Position numbers and translations under genes: made by a program. A DNA stretch of 64,000 nt from Bacteroidales bacterium (GTDB lineage Bacteria; Bacteroidota; Bacteroidia; Bacteroidales; WCHB1-69), in assembly GCA_017438945.1 (NCBI GenBank), contig JAFRUI010000018.1, forward strand, positions 80,049-144,048. Direction: 5' to 3'. The stretch's first letter is position 1, and each line of letters opens with the position of its first letter. The notes under the pieces are model-generated. The model ran no database searches. It was not told the DNA's origin and worked only from the letters and a program-made list of their open reading frames with translations. Of this stretch, positions 18,715 to 27,236 are shown in pieces.

Positions 18715-20391
18715 AATCACTGTAATCTTCTTATAGCGAATCCGTTTCGGGGCTTCGTTACCGAGACGCATTTTCTTGTTCTCTTCGTATTCCGTGTAGC
18801 TTCCCTCAAAGAAATAGACTTGCGAGTCGCCTTCGAAAGCGAGGATGTGGGTACAGATACGGTCAAGAAACCATCGGTCGTGGGAAATGATGACCGCGCA
18901 GCCCGCAAAGTTCTCCAGCCCTTCCTCCAATGCTCGTAAAGTATTGACATCTATATCGTTAGTCGGCTCATCAAGGAGCAATACATTGGCTTCCGACTTG
19001 AGTGTGAGCGCGAGGTGCAGACGGTTGCGCTCACCGCCGGAGAGCACCCCGGCCTTCTTGTTCTGGTCGGTGCCGCCGAAGTTAAACCGAGAAAGGTACG
19101 CACGCGAGTTGATGAGCCGACCGCCCATCATCATCTGCTCATTGCCTTCAGAAACCACTTCCCAGACGGTCTTTTCTGGATCGATCACGGTGTGTTGTTG
19201 GTCAATATACCCTACCCGAACGGTCTCCCCAACTTTGAAATCGCCGCTGTCTGGTTTTTCCAGCCCCATGATGAGGCGGAAAAGGGTGGTTTTTCCCGCA
19301 CCGTTGGGTCCAATGACCCCTACGATGCCGTTTGGAGGCAGATTGAAATTCAAATCATCAAACAACAGCTTGTCACCGAAAGCTTTACGTACATGCTGCG
19401 CCTCTATTACATTGTTGCCCAAACGTGGACCATTGGGGATGAAAATCTGCAATTGCTCTTCCTTTTCCTTCACGTCCTCGTTGAGCAGCTTGTCATAAGC
19501 ACTCAAACGGGCTTTCGACTTGGCGTGACGCGCCTTCGGGGCCATGCGCACCCACTCCAACTCGCGCTCCAGCGTCTTCATACGCTTGCTCTCCTGTTTC
19601 TGCTCCATGGCGAGACGATTGGCTTTCTGTTCCAACCAAGAGCTGTAGTTGCCTTGCCACGGGATACCCTCGCCGCGGTCGAGTTCGAGAATCCAGCCAG
19701 CCACGTGGTCGAGGAAATAGCGGTCGTGGGTGACGGCGATGACCGTGCCCTTATATTGCTGCAGATGAGCCTCCAACCACTCCACCGACTCAGCATCGAG
19801 GTGGTTGGTGGGCTCGTCGAGAAGTAGGATGTCGGGTTCGGTGAGGAGAAGGCGGCAGAGGGCCACGCGGCGGCGCTCACCTCCGGAGAGGTTCTTGGCG
19901 GGCGTGTCGCCGTCGGGACAGCGCAACGCATCCATAGCGCGCTCCAGCTTGGAGTCCAGTTCCCAGGCATCGTATTGCTCGATGAGGTCGGTGAGTTCGC
20001 CCTGTCGTTCAATGAGCTTGTTCATCTCGTCGTCGCTCATTGGCTCCGAGAATTTCATGTTCACCTCTTCATATTCCTTTAAAATATCCACAATGGGCTG
20101 AACGCCCTGCATCACCACTTCCTTAACCGTCAGATTGTCATCTATTTGCGGCTCCTGCGGAAGATAGCCAATGGAATAGCCCGGGGAGAAGACCACCTCG
20201 CCCTGATAGGACTTGTCGAGACCAGCGATAATCTTCAGCAGCGAAGATTTGCCCGCGCCGTTAAGGCCGAGCACGCCAATCTTCGCTCCATAGAAGAAGG
20301 AGAGGTAAATATTTTTAAGCACTTGTTTTTGCGGCGGATACGTCTTGCTGACATTCACCATCGAGAAAATGATTTTTTTGTCGTCTGCCAT
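18712..20391 (-). CDS. ettA: Energy-dependent translational throttle protein EttA (ABC-F ATPase)
   Basis: The 559-residue protein has two ABC ATPase domains joined by a linker and no membrane domain. Walker A of domain 1 is GLNGAGKS (residues 42-49). The signatures are LSGGERRR and LSGGERNR, and the Walker B segments are LLLDEPTNHLD and LLLDEPTNDID. The arm and linker region (about 245-325, rich in KRMKTLERELEWVRM) fits ABC-F proteins. Length and the PQKQVLKNI start match EttA, which binds the ribosomal E site and gates the first peptide bond by ATP/ADP ratio. It is preceded by a TAnnTTTG box at 20472-20479. Confidence 0.95.
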   Translation of the reverse strand: MADDKKIIFSMVNVSKTYPPQKQVLKNIYLSFFYGAKIGVLGLNGAGKSSLLKIIAGLDKSYQGEVVFSPGYSIGYLPQEPQIDDNLTVKEVVMQGVQPIVDILKEYEEVNMKFSEPMSDDEMNKLIERQGELTDLIEQYDAWELDSKLERAMDALRCPDGDTPAKNLSGGERRRVALCRLLLTEPDILLLDEPTNHLDAESVEWLEAHLQQYKGTVIAVTHDRYFLDHVAGWILELDRGEGIPWQGNYSSWLEQKANRLAMEQKQESKRMKTLERELEWVRMAPKARHAKSKARLSAYDKLLNEDVKEKEEQLQIFIPNGPRLGNNVIEAQHVRKAFGDKLLFDDLNFNLPPNGIVGVIGPNGAGKTTLFRLIMGLEKPDSGDFKVGETVRVGYIDQQHTVIDPEKTVWEVVSEGNEQMMMGGRLINSRAYLSRFNFGGTDQNKKAGVLSGGERNRLHLALTLKSEANVLLLDEPTNDIDVNTLRALEEGLENFAGCAVIISHDRWFLDRICTHILAFEGDSQVYFFEGSYTEYEENKKMRLGNEAPKRIRYKKITVI

Positions 20392-20471
20392 ATTTTTTCG
20401 GTTTTCTATTTTCGGCTAATGGTTTAAAGACTACTCGGTTAGAGTATCCTATTAACTCATAAAAAAACGTG

Positions 20472-20479
20472 CAAAGGTA
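20472..20479 (-). promoter_or_regulatory. -7 box of ettA
   Basis: CAAAGGTA on the plus strand, that is TACCTTTG on the minus strand, 81 nt upstream of the ettA start. Confidence 0.5.
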
Positions 20480-20527
20480 CATAAATTACGAATATACACA
20501 GACAGATAAAACAGATAAAATTGACGC

Positions 20528-20557
20528 TGTAGAGACATTTCATGAAACGTCTCTACA
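20528..20557. repeat. Dispersed palindrome, GTAGAGAC type
   Basis: TGTAGAGAC at 20528-20536 and GTCTCTACA at 20549-20557 flank a near-palindromic centre (TTTCATGAAA). Same arms as the elements at 43161 and 48573; related to 45939. Confidence 0.9.
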
Positions 20558-20605
20558 ATTTCAGAGGAAAGGTACATAAAATACGAACACTCACGACCAA
20601 CCGCT

Positions 20606-20621
20606 TATTTTTGTATTTTTG
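20606..20621 (+). promoter_or_regulatory. Two tandem -7 boxes upstream of the acyltransferase
   Basis: TATTTTTG at 20606-20613 and again at 20614-20621, directly abutting. The start codon is at 20639, so a transcript from the second box would have a leader of about 10 nt. Confidence 0.55.
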
Positions 20622-20638
20622 CAGCCGTATTTTGCACC

Positions 20639-21730
20639 ATGTTAGGGATAAACATTGACAAAAAACGGATTTTCGGGCTGGATTTGCTGCGTGCTTTCGC
20701 CATCATTTGCGTGGTGCATGGGCATAGTTCACATTTGCTGGCTGACTCTTGGTTGGAACCTCTCATTTCGCTGCCGCACCCTCGCGGTGTTGACATTTTC
20801 TTTGTGCTCAGCGGCTATCTGATTGGCGGATCGTTCCTTTCATACGCCCAAAAGAACCAACGGGTAGATATCCACAAGACCCTCCGTTTCTATGCCAGAA
20901 CCGCTCTTCGCATCCTTCCAAACTACTATACAATCTTGCTGGCGTACCTTATCCTCGTCAGCAACGGCATCGTCAACGGTGACACGCACGCGTTCCCTCT
21001 TTGGCAGTTTTTCACATTCACCCAAAATCTTTTCACCCCGTTCTATAATTTCTACTGGGAATCTTGGTCGCTTTCTGTGCAATGGTGGTTCTATATCCTA
21101 TTCCCCATGCTGTTGACCATTATCTCCATGCGGGTAAGTCCGCGCAAGGCCACTCCGTTTATCTGCCTCTTTTTCATCTTGTTATCGCTAGCCTACCGTG
21201 TTGTCGCTGCCCATCATGCCACCGATGTTTTTTGGTGGGATGTCTGGATTCGCAAGACTGTGGTATCACGCTTCGACTGCATTTACATCGGGGTGCTGGC
21301 CGTTTGGATAAAGATATATGCACCTATGTTTTGGAACCGTCATGCGGTTACATGTCTGATAGCCGGCATTGCGCTGATGATTGTTTCCTTTTTCATACCA
21401 CCACATATCGGCACTGTTTACACAGATGTGTTCTCCCTGACCATCCCTCCCATAGCCATTGCCTTATGGTTTCCATTTATGAGCCGGATCCAATCGTATT
21501 CCACCGTTGTCGGGGAGCTAATCTCTCATTTGAGTGTGCTTTCCTACGCGATGTTCTTGACCAACCTTTTAGTCATACAAATCGTCAACAAGCACTTCTC
21601 CGCTGTCTTCCAAAATATGGGCGCTTGGGGTTATGGACTCTATTGGCTGATAGTGATTTCCGTTTCCCTGCTGCTCTACCATTCCGTGGAGAAGCCATTC
21701 GTCAAATTGAGGGATAGCTGGTGCCGTTAG
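20639..21730 (+). CDS. Acyltransferase family 3 membrane protein (OafA-like)
   Basis: The 363-residue inner-membrane protein has about ten hydrophobic helices. The first ones carry the family 3 acyltransferase motifs: GLDLLRAFAIICVVHGHS with the conserved His27, and RGVDIFFVLSGYLIGG. A third motif, FYWESWSLSVQWWFY, follows near residue 140. These enzymes move acyl groups, often O-acetyl, onto lipopolysaccharide, peptidoglycan or exopolysaccharide at the membrane; the acceptor is not predictable here. There is no C-terminal SGNH domain. It is monocistronic between ettA (divergent) and secDF. Confidence 0.88.
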   Translation: MLGINIDKKRIFGLDLLRAFAIICVVHGHSSHLLADSWLEPLISLPHPRGVDIFFVLSGYLIGGSFLSYAQKNQRVDIHKTLRFYARTALRILPNYYTILLAYLILVSNGIVNGDTHAFPLWQFFTFTQNLFTPFYNFYWESWSLSVQWWFYILFPMLLTIISMRVSPRKATPFICLFFILLSLAYRVVAAHHATDVFWWDVWIRKTVVSRFDCIYIGVLAVWIKIYAPMFWNRHAVTCLIAGIALMIVSFFIPPHIGTVYTDVFSLTIPPIAIALWFPFMSRIQSYSTVVGELISHLSVLSYAMFLTNLLVIQIVNKHFSAVFQNMGAWGYGLYWLIVISVSLLLYHSVEKPFVKLRDSWCR

Positions 21731-21796
21731 CACACCGCCATAAATCATCTGCCAACAATATTTTTTCTTTTATATAAAATAATACGACAATTTTTG

Positions 21797-21804
21797 TATA
21801 TTTG
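21797..21804 (+). promoter_or_regulatory. -7 box of secDF
   Basis: TATATTTG fits TAnnTTTG and is followed by GCGGCC. It lies about 70 nt before the secDF start. Confidence 0.6.
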
Positions 21805-21872
21805 CGGCCTTAAAAAAATTAGGTTGAGAAAGTTATAAATATTTATAAATCAAAAAATTAATAGAAAGAAAG

Positions 21873-24800
21873 ATGAAAAACAAAGGACTGATTTTATTCT
21901 TTACCATCCTAATTGCGCTGGTATGTCTGTATTGTTTGTCCTTCTCCTTCGCTTCTTGGAGAGTGGAAAACAAGGCGGCGAAATTCGCCAATGACCCCAC
22001 AGCCATCGCAGAAGTAAAGAAAGCGGCTAACGGTGACGTTATGCTGGAAAAACATTTGGTTGACTCTTTGATTGACGCTCGCACGCGCCAATATCTGACC
22101 GGGATGAACGACTCAACCGTCTATCTTGGAAACACTTACAAACAGTGTAAGTACAAAGAGTTGAACCTGGGTCTGGACTTGAAGGGCGGTATGAACGTGA
22201 CCTTGGAAATTTCCATGCCAGACGCTGTGAAGAGTTTAGCCACCAACACCGGCGACCAGCTGTTCAAGAACGCCTTCGAGAAGGCGCAGGCTGAATACGC
22301 CAAGACGGTGAACGGTGACTTTATCGATATCTTCGTGAAGAACTTTAACGCCGAGAAGAAGGCGCTGAACCTCAACAACGCCAACCTCCGCACCTATTTC
22401 GGTGACCGCTCCGGTCTGAAGAACGCCTCCGACGACGACATCATCAGCTTCATCCGCAAGGAGAGCAACGAGATCGTCGACCGCACGTTCAAGATCCTGC
22501 GTACCCGTATCGACCGTTTCGGTGTGGCACAGCCCAACCTGCAGATGTTGCAAGGCGGCCGTATCCTCGTGGAATTGCCTGGTGTGAAGGAACCCGAACG
22601 TGTCACCGACCTGTTGAAGAGCACTGCCAAACTGGAGTTCTGGGAGGTCTATAACGACGTTGTGGGCGGCAAATCCATCCAACAACGCTTCGCCGAGGCC
22701 GATGCCAAACTGGCCCAGGAACTGCAAGCCAAAAAAGAGGCTGCCCCGAAGGATGCCGCTGACACTGCCTTAGACGCCGCACTTGCCGCCGACACCACCC
22801 TTGCAGCAGCCAACACCGACGTTGACGAAGACGAGGAGGAAGAAGAAGAGATTGGTGAAGGTGCCATCCTCAGCCACGCAGCCACTGCTGGCGGTATTGC
22901 AATTGCTTACTTCAAGGAAGCCGACATGCCGCACATCGACCAGCTGCTTCCCGAGCTGAGCCGCATCCTCGGCGACCCCAACGTGGTGTTCTACTGGGGT
23001 TCCGCTGAACGCGAAATGGGTAACCTCTATCCCCTTTATCCTCTCAAACGCAAAAACGAGCGTTTCGGACCGCTGTTGAGCTCTGAGACCATCGGAGGCA
23101 ACCGCGTGGTGCGCACCGCCCGTCAGGACGTTGACCAGAACAACCGCGTGGTCGTCACCATGTCCATGGAAGACCAGGCCGCCGACGAATGGCGCAAGAT
23201 CACCCGTGAGGCCGCCAACAACAGCACCAAGATGACCAACATCGCCATCGTGCTCGACCAGTTCGTCTATTCCGCACCTACAGTCCGCAGTGAGATTCCG
23301 AACGGTAACTCCGAAATCTCCGGTAACTTCACCATCGAAGAGGCCAAGGACCTTGCCACCGTGCTGAACTCCGGTAACCTGGAAGCTGGCGTCAACATCG
23401 TCCAATCCGAAATCGTCGGTCCTACACTGGGTAAGGAATCCATCCGTTCCGGTTTGCTCTCCTTCCTCGGTGCCTTCCTGTTAGTCATCATCTACATGTT
23501 CTTCTACTACAGCCGCGCCGGTCTGGTTGCTGACCTCGCCCTGTTGATGAACGTCTTCTTCATCATCGGCATTCTCGCCTCCATGGGCGCTGTCCTGACG
23601 TTGCCTGGTATCGCCGGTATCGTCCTGACCTTGGGTATGGCTGTTGACGCGAACGTGATTATATATGAACGCGTGCGCGAGGAAGTGCGCGCCGGCAAGG
23701 GCATGCGCGTGGCCGTTGACGAAGGTTTCAAACATTCCTACTCCGCTATCATCGACGGTAACGTCACCACCTTGATCACCGCTATCGTGCTGTACATTTT
23801 CGGTTCCGGTCCTATTCAAGGTTTCGCCACCACGTTGATCATCGGTATCTTGTCATCCTTGTTCACCGCCATCCTTGTGGCTCGCGTGATTATCGATGCC
23901 CGTCTCAAGAGAGGCAAAGATTTCTCCGTTGGCACCCCGCTGACCATCAACGCTTTCACTAACACCCATTTCGACTTCCTCAAGACCAGAAAGTTCTTCT
24001 ATATCCTTTCCGGTTCTTTAATCATCATCTCCCTGATCTCCTTCTTCACCCTCGGTTTGCAACCTGGCGTTGACTTCACCGGTGGCCGTAGCTACGTGGT
24101 GCGCTTCGACAAGGATGTTGTCACCAAGGACGTCCGTGAGGCGATCATCAAGGAGTTCGGCGGTTCTCCCGAGGTCAAGACCTTCGGTAGCAACAACCAA
24201 GTCCGTATCGTGACCAACTACAAGATCGAGAGCAACGATGTGAAAGACGACGCTCTTTGCGAGAAGAAACTCTACAACGCCTTGAAGGGCTTCTACGACA
24301 AGCAAGACCTCACCGAATACGACTTCACGCATCTGACCAACGATGTCCGTGGTATCCAGTCTTCTTCGAAGATCCAGCCCACCGTCGCCCGCGAGTTGTT
24401 GCGCAACGCCTTCTGGGCAGTGCTGGCATCTCTGGTGTTGATCTTTATCTACATCGCCATCCGTTTCCGCAACTGGCAGTTCGGTATGGCCGGTGTCTTC
24501 GCCCTGTTCCACGACTCCTTCCTGACCATCGGTATGTTCTCCTTGTTCTACAAGGTGCTGCCGTTCACGATGGAAATCGACCAGAACTTCATCGCCGCTA
24601 TCTTGACGGTGATCGGTTACTCCATCAACAACGTGGTGGTCATCTTCGACCGTGTGCGTGAGAACTTGGCTCTCTATCCGAAACGCAGCAACTACGCCAA
24701 CTTCAACGCCGCTATCAACGGCACGTTAGGACGTAACGTGAACACCGCCGCCACCACCCTGGTCACCCTGTTGGTGATCTTCATCTTCGGCGGCGAGGTC

Positions 24801-24941
24801 ATCCGCGGATTCGTATTCGCCATGTTCATCGGTATCGCTTTCGGAACCTACTCCGGTATCTTCGTGTCCAACCCGTTGGCTTACGACCTGCTCAAACTGA
24901 AAAAAGACAAATCAGGCCGCAACGAAGAACTGAAAAAGTAA
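21873..24941 (+). CDS. secDF: Protein translocase subunit SecDF (fused)
   Basis: The 1022-residue inner-membrane protein fuses SecD and SecF. SecD features include the first helix (about 5-24), the GLDLKGGMNVTLEI motif, the P1 head region with RIDRFGVAQPNLQM, and the VDANVIIYERVREE motif in helix 4. SecF begins about residue 700, with LQPGVDFTGGRSYVV and YSINNVVVIFDRVREN. The protein uses the proton or sodium gradient to pull exported proteins through SecYEG. Between the SecD head parts there is an alanine/glutamate-rich low-complexity stretch (about 285-330, with seven or more consecutive acidic residues), longer than in proteobacterial SecD. RBS-like AGAAAGAAAG precedes the ATG. A strong terminator follows. 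Confidence 0.97.
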   Translation: MKNKGLILFFTILIALVCLYCLSFSFASWRVENKAAKFANDPTAIAEVKKAANGDVMLEKHLVDSLIDARTRQYLTGMNDSTVYLGNTYKQCKYKELNLGLDLKGGMNVTLEISMPDAVKSLATNTGDQLFKNAFEKAQAEYAKTVNGDFIDIFVKNFNAEKKALNLNNANLRTYFGDRSGLKNASDDDIISFIRKESNEIVDRTFKILRTRIDRFGVAQPNLQMLQGGRILVELPGVKEPERVTDLLKSTAKLEFWEVYNDVVGGKSIQQRFAEADAKLAQELQAKKEAAPKDAADTALDAALAADTTLAAANTDVDEDEEEEEEIGEGAILSHAATAGGIAIAYFKEADMPHIDQLLPELSRILGDPNVVFYWGSAEREMGNLYPLYPLKRKNERFGPLLSSETIGGNRVVRTARQDVDQNNRVVVTMSMEDQAADEWRKITREAANNSTKMTNIAIVLDQFVYSAPTVRSEIPNGNSEISGNFTIEEAKDLATVLNSGNLEAGVNIVQSEIVGPTLGKESIRSGLLSFLGAFLLVIIYMFFYYSRAGLVADLALLMNVFFIIGILASMGAVLTLPGIAGIVLTLGMAVDANVIIYERVREEVRAGKGMRVAVDEGFKHSYSAIIDGNVTTLITAIVLYIFGSGPIQGFATTLIIGILSSLFTAILVARVIIDARLKRGKDFSVGTPLTINAFTNTHFDFLKTRKFFYILSGSLIIISLISFFTLGLQPGVDFTGGRSYVVRFDKDVVTKDVREAIIKEFGGSPEVKTFGSNNQVRIVTNYKIESNDVKDDALCEKKLYNALKGFYDKQDLTEYDFTHLTNDVRGIQSSSKIQPTVARELLRNAFWAVLASLVLIFIYIAIRFRNWQFGMAGVFALFHDSFLTIGMFSLFYKVLPFTMEIDQNFIAAILTVIGYSINNVVVIFDRVRENLALYPKRSNYANFNAAINGTLGRNVNTAATTLVTLLVIFIFGGEVIRGFVFAMFIGIAFGTYSGIFVSNPLAYDLLKLKKDKSGRNEELKK

Positions 24942-24967
24942 GTTCAATTCAATTCAGATAGTTTTGA

Positions 24968-24993
24968 GGGGAGTCTTGCCGACTCCCCTTTTT
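24968..24993 (+). terminator. Rho-independent terminator after secDF
   Basis: GGGGAGTC-TTGCC-GACTCCCC followed by TTTTT; 8-bp GC-rich stem. Confidence 0.95.
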
Positions 24994-25030
24994 CTTCTGC
25001 GAATTTTGCGAATTAGGCGAATTATCGATC

Positions 25031-25062
25031 TAATTCTTCTTCATCATTCTTCATTCTTCATT
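25031..25062 (+). repeat. ATTCTTC-type short repeat upstream of ricT
   Basis: Imperfect 7- to 10-bp copies of ATTCTTCATC/ATTCTTC just upstream of the ricT promoter box. Confidence 0.75.
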
Positions 25063-25072
25063 AAAAAAATCG

Positions 25073-25080
25073 TATCTTTG
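25073..25080 (+). promoter_or_regulatory. -7 box of ricT-gldH
   Basis: TATCTTTG followed by CCGC, 20 nt upstream of the ATG at 25100. Confidence 0.6.
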
Positions 25081-25099
25081 CCGCTTAATTACTTTTGAA

Positions 25100-26689
25100 A
25101 TGAGAAACGACAATAATAGACGCAGAAACCACCGCAGAAACGACGGTGACGAACCTCAAAAAGAGACCCAATCGAACGTAAATATACCTGACAACAAGAA
25201 CGTTGACGACCCCACAGCAAAAAAATCCACGCAACCTGAAACGGAAAAAGCAAACACTACGAAAGAGAACAGCAAGGAAGCGGTAAAGGATAAAACCGCG
25301 GAAAACAACCGCAACCGCAAAGACAACAACAACCGTCGGCGCGAAAAAAACAAAGCCAAAGGCGAACGGCTACTGAAAGATCCCTCTCTTGATCACTCTG
25401 AAGACGAAAAAGAGGAAGACCGTGAGTATTTCGACACGATGACCGCCGAGGAGCTGGAAGAGGCCACCAAAAGTCTGCGGCGGAAAACGGCATCTGTGGA
25501 CAAGCAGGATCTCGAAAGCAACGTTCCCTCCCAAGGCGAAGACTGGGAGCAGTATCTTGACATAGATATCCGCACAGGCGTTTCACACGAGGCCGACCAA
25601 ATTGCCGCCAACATCTTTCATACCCGCGGTCTGAAGAACCTGCCTAATCCTGAACACGCCCATTGCTCTCAATACCAATACAGTTCCTGCAAGTTGCCTT
25701 CCATGAACTGGATGGACAACCTCGAAATCGGGCTGGAGCATCTCGAGTTCCCCATCGCTGAGGTGCGCTTCAAAAACAGTCACAAAGACTTCTTCCTGCT
25801 GCCAGCAAACACCAACATCAAGGTGGGTGACATCGTGGCGGTGGAGGCCAACACCGGTCACGATATCGGCATTGTTTCCATGCTCGGTTTGCAGGTGCAA
25901 CGGCAGATGCAGGCCAAGCACGTGAAGCCGGAGGATGTCACGAAAAAACTATACCGGCATGCCCGCTATGCCGACATCGAAGAGTGGATCGCCACCGTTG
26001 ACAAGGAGTATACCACCATGCTCTCTTCGCGCTACACGGCTTGGGACCTCGACCTGAAGATGAAGGTCAACGATGTGGAGTACCAAGGCGACGGCACGAA
26101 AGCCATCTTCTACTACTCCGCCGAGGAGCGTGTGGATTTCCGCGAGCTAATCAAGATCCTGGCCGAGCAGTTCCACATCCGTATCGAGATGCGGCAGATC
26201 GGCGTGCGGCAGGAGGCGGCGCGCTTAGGGGGTATCGGTTCCTGCGGCCGCGAACTCTGCTGCTCGCAGTGGCTTACCAACTTCCAGTCCGTCTCCACCA
26301 ACACCGCCCGCACCCAGCAGCTTTCCCTCAACCCGCAGAAGCTGGCCGGCATGTGCGGCAAACTCAAATGCTGCCTCAATTTCGAGCAGGAGACGTACCA
26401 ACGCGAACTCAAAGAATTCCCCGCTCCGAATGTGGTGCTGAAAACCCAGAAAGGCAAGGGAATATACAATAAAATCGACATTTTCAAAAGACTGGTATGG
26501 TACGCTTACCAGGACGATCCCAACAACCTCTTCTCCATCCCTCTCGACCGAGTGAAACAGATTATCAAGATGAACGAACAAGGTAAGATGCCTGAGAATC
26601 TGGAGAGTTTCGCTGTCGTCAACCAGAAGAAGATGGAGGAGGGTGGAAATGTCAGCGCCGAAGAACTTAAACACATTGCAGATTCCTAA
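25100..26689 (+). CDS. ricT: PSP1-domain protein RicT (YaaT) with a long basic N-terminal extension
   Basis: The 529-residue cytoplasmic protein has a disordered, lysine/asparagine-rich N-terminus (about 1-150) and then a PSP1/RicT domain. The cysteines that bind iron-sulfur clusters in Bacillus RicT are present: Cys382, Cys387 and Cys388 in SCGRELCC, and Cys419, Cys424 and Cys425 in MCGKLKCC. In Bacillus this protein works with RicA and RicF to direct RNase Y-dependent mRNA processing. Bacteroidota have RicT without an obvious RicA/RicF, and its role there is not established. gldH follows after 5 nt, a conserved neighbourhood in this phylum. Confidence 0.9.
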   Translation: MRNDNNRRRNHRRNDGDEPQKETQSNVNIPDNKNVDDPTAKKSTQPETEKANTTKENSKEAVKDKTAENNRNRKDNNNRRREKNKAKGERLLKDPSLDHSEDEKEEDREYFDTMTAEELEEATKSLRRKTASVDKQDLESNVPSQGEDWEQYLDIDIRTGVSHEADQIAANIFHTRGLKNLPNPEHAHCSQYQYSSCKLPSMNWMDNLEIGLEHLEFPIAEVRFKNSHKDFFLLPANTNIKVGDIVAVEANTGHDIGIVSMLGLQVQRQMQAKHVKPEDVTKKLYRHARYADIEEWIATVDKEYTTMLSSRYTAWDLDLKMKVNDVEYQGDGTKAIFYYSAEERVDFRELIKILAEQFHIRIEMRQIGVRQEAARLGGIGSCGRELCCSQWLTNFQSVSTNTARTQQLSLNPQKLAGMCGKLKCCLNFEQETYQRELKEFPAPNVVLKTQKGKGIYNKIDIFKRLVWYAYQDDPNNLFSIPLDRVKQIIKMNEQGKMPENLESFAVVNQKKMEEGGNVSAEELKHIADS

Positions 26690-26694
26690 CCCCC

Positions 26695-27177
26695 ATGAAA
26701 CGTATCTCTTTCATCATCGCCTGCGTCGCGCTGCTATTCTGCAGCTGCAACCCGAAAACCTACTACAGCGAGGTCAAGACGATTCCGCACGAGGAATGGG
26801 CGGTCGACAAACCGCTGTATTTCAAGATGAACATCGAAGACTCCATGCAGTACTACAACATGTACTTCCTGATCCGTAACACCACCGACTTCGAGACGCA
26901 GAACTTCTACGCCTTCATGCGGACGAAGTACCCCGACGGCCACACCGAGCAAGACACGTTAGGCTTCATCCTCTGCGACAAGTTCGGCAACTGGACCGGC
27001 CGCGGTCAGGGAAGGCTGAAAGACAACAAATTCCTGTTCCAGCCGAAAGTCCGGTTCCCCTACAACGGCGAATACATCTTCACCGTCACCCACGGCATGA
27101 GAACCGATGTGGTGGAAGGAATTGAGAGTTTCGGAATTGTGTTGGAGAAGTTCAAGGAGGATGATTCGGCGAATTAA
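26695..27177 (+). CDS. gldH: Gliding-motility-type lipoprotein GldH
   Basis: The 160-residue protein has a lipoprotein signal peptide, with Cys18 (FCSC) the likely lipidated residue, and the GldH family body: YYSEVKTIPHEEWAVDKPLYFKMNIED, YNMYFLIRNTTDFETQNFYAF, DTLGFILCDKFGNWTGRGQG and FPYNGEYIFTVTHGMRTD. In Flavobacterium, GldH is an envelope lipoprotein needed for gliding. Non-gliding Bacteroidales also keep it, so motility should not be assumed from this gene alone. It is 5 nt downstream of ricT and in the same operon. GATGA-type repeats begin about 25 nt after its stop. Confidence 0.92.
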   Translation: MKRISFIIACVALLFCSCNPKTYYSEVKTIPHEEWAVDKPLYFKMNIEDSMQYYNMYFLIRNTTDFETQNFYAFMRTKYPDGHTEQDTLGFILCDKFGNWTGRGQGRLKDNKFLFQPKVRFPYNGEYIFTVTHGMRTDVVEGIESFGIVLEKFKEDDSAN

Positions 27178-27200
27178 AATGAATTTTGCGAAATATGTAC

Positions 27201-27236
27201 TGATACGATGAATGAACGATGAAAAACGATGAAAAC
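27201..27236 (+). repeat. ACGATGAA-type repeat overlapping the start of the nuclease gene
   Basis: TGATACGATGAATGAACGAT, then GAAAAACGATGAAAAC. The third ACGATG supplies the ATG (27229) chosen as the start of the next gene. Confidence 0.85.

Noticed and set aside
26695..27177. Evidence that the organism glides
   Set aside because: GldH alone also occurs in non-gliding Bacteroidales, and no other gld or spr genes are in the window.
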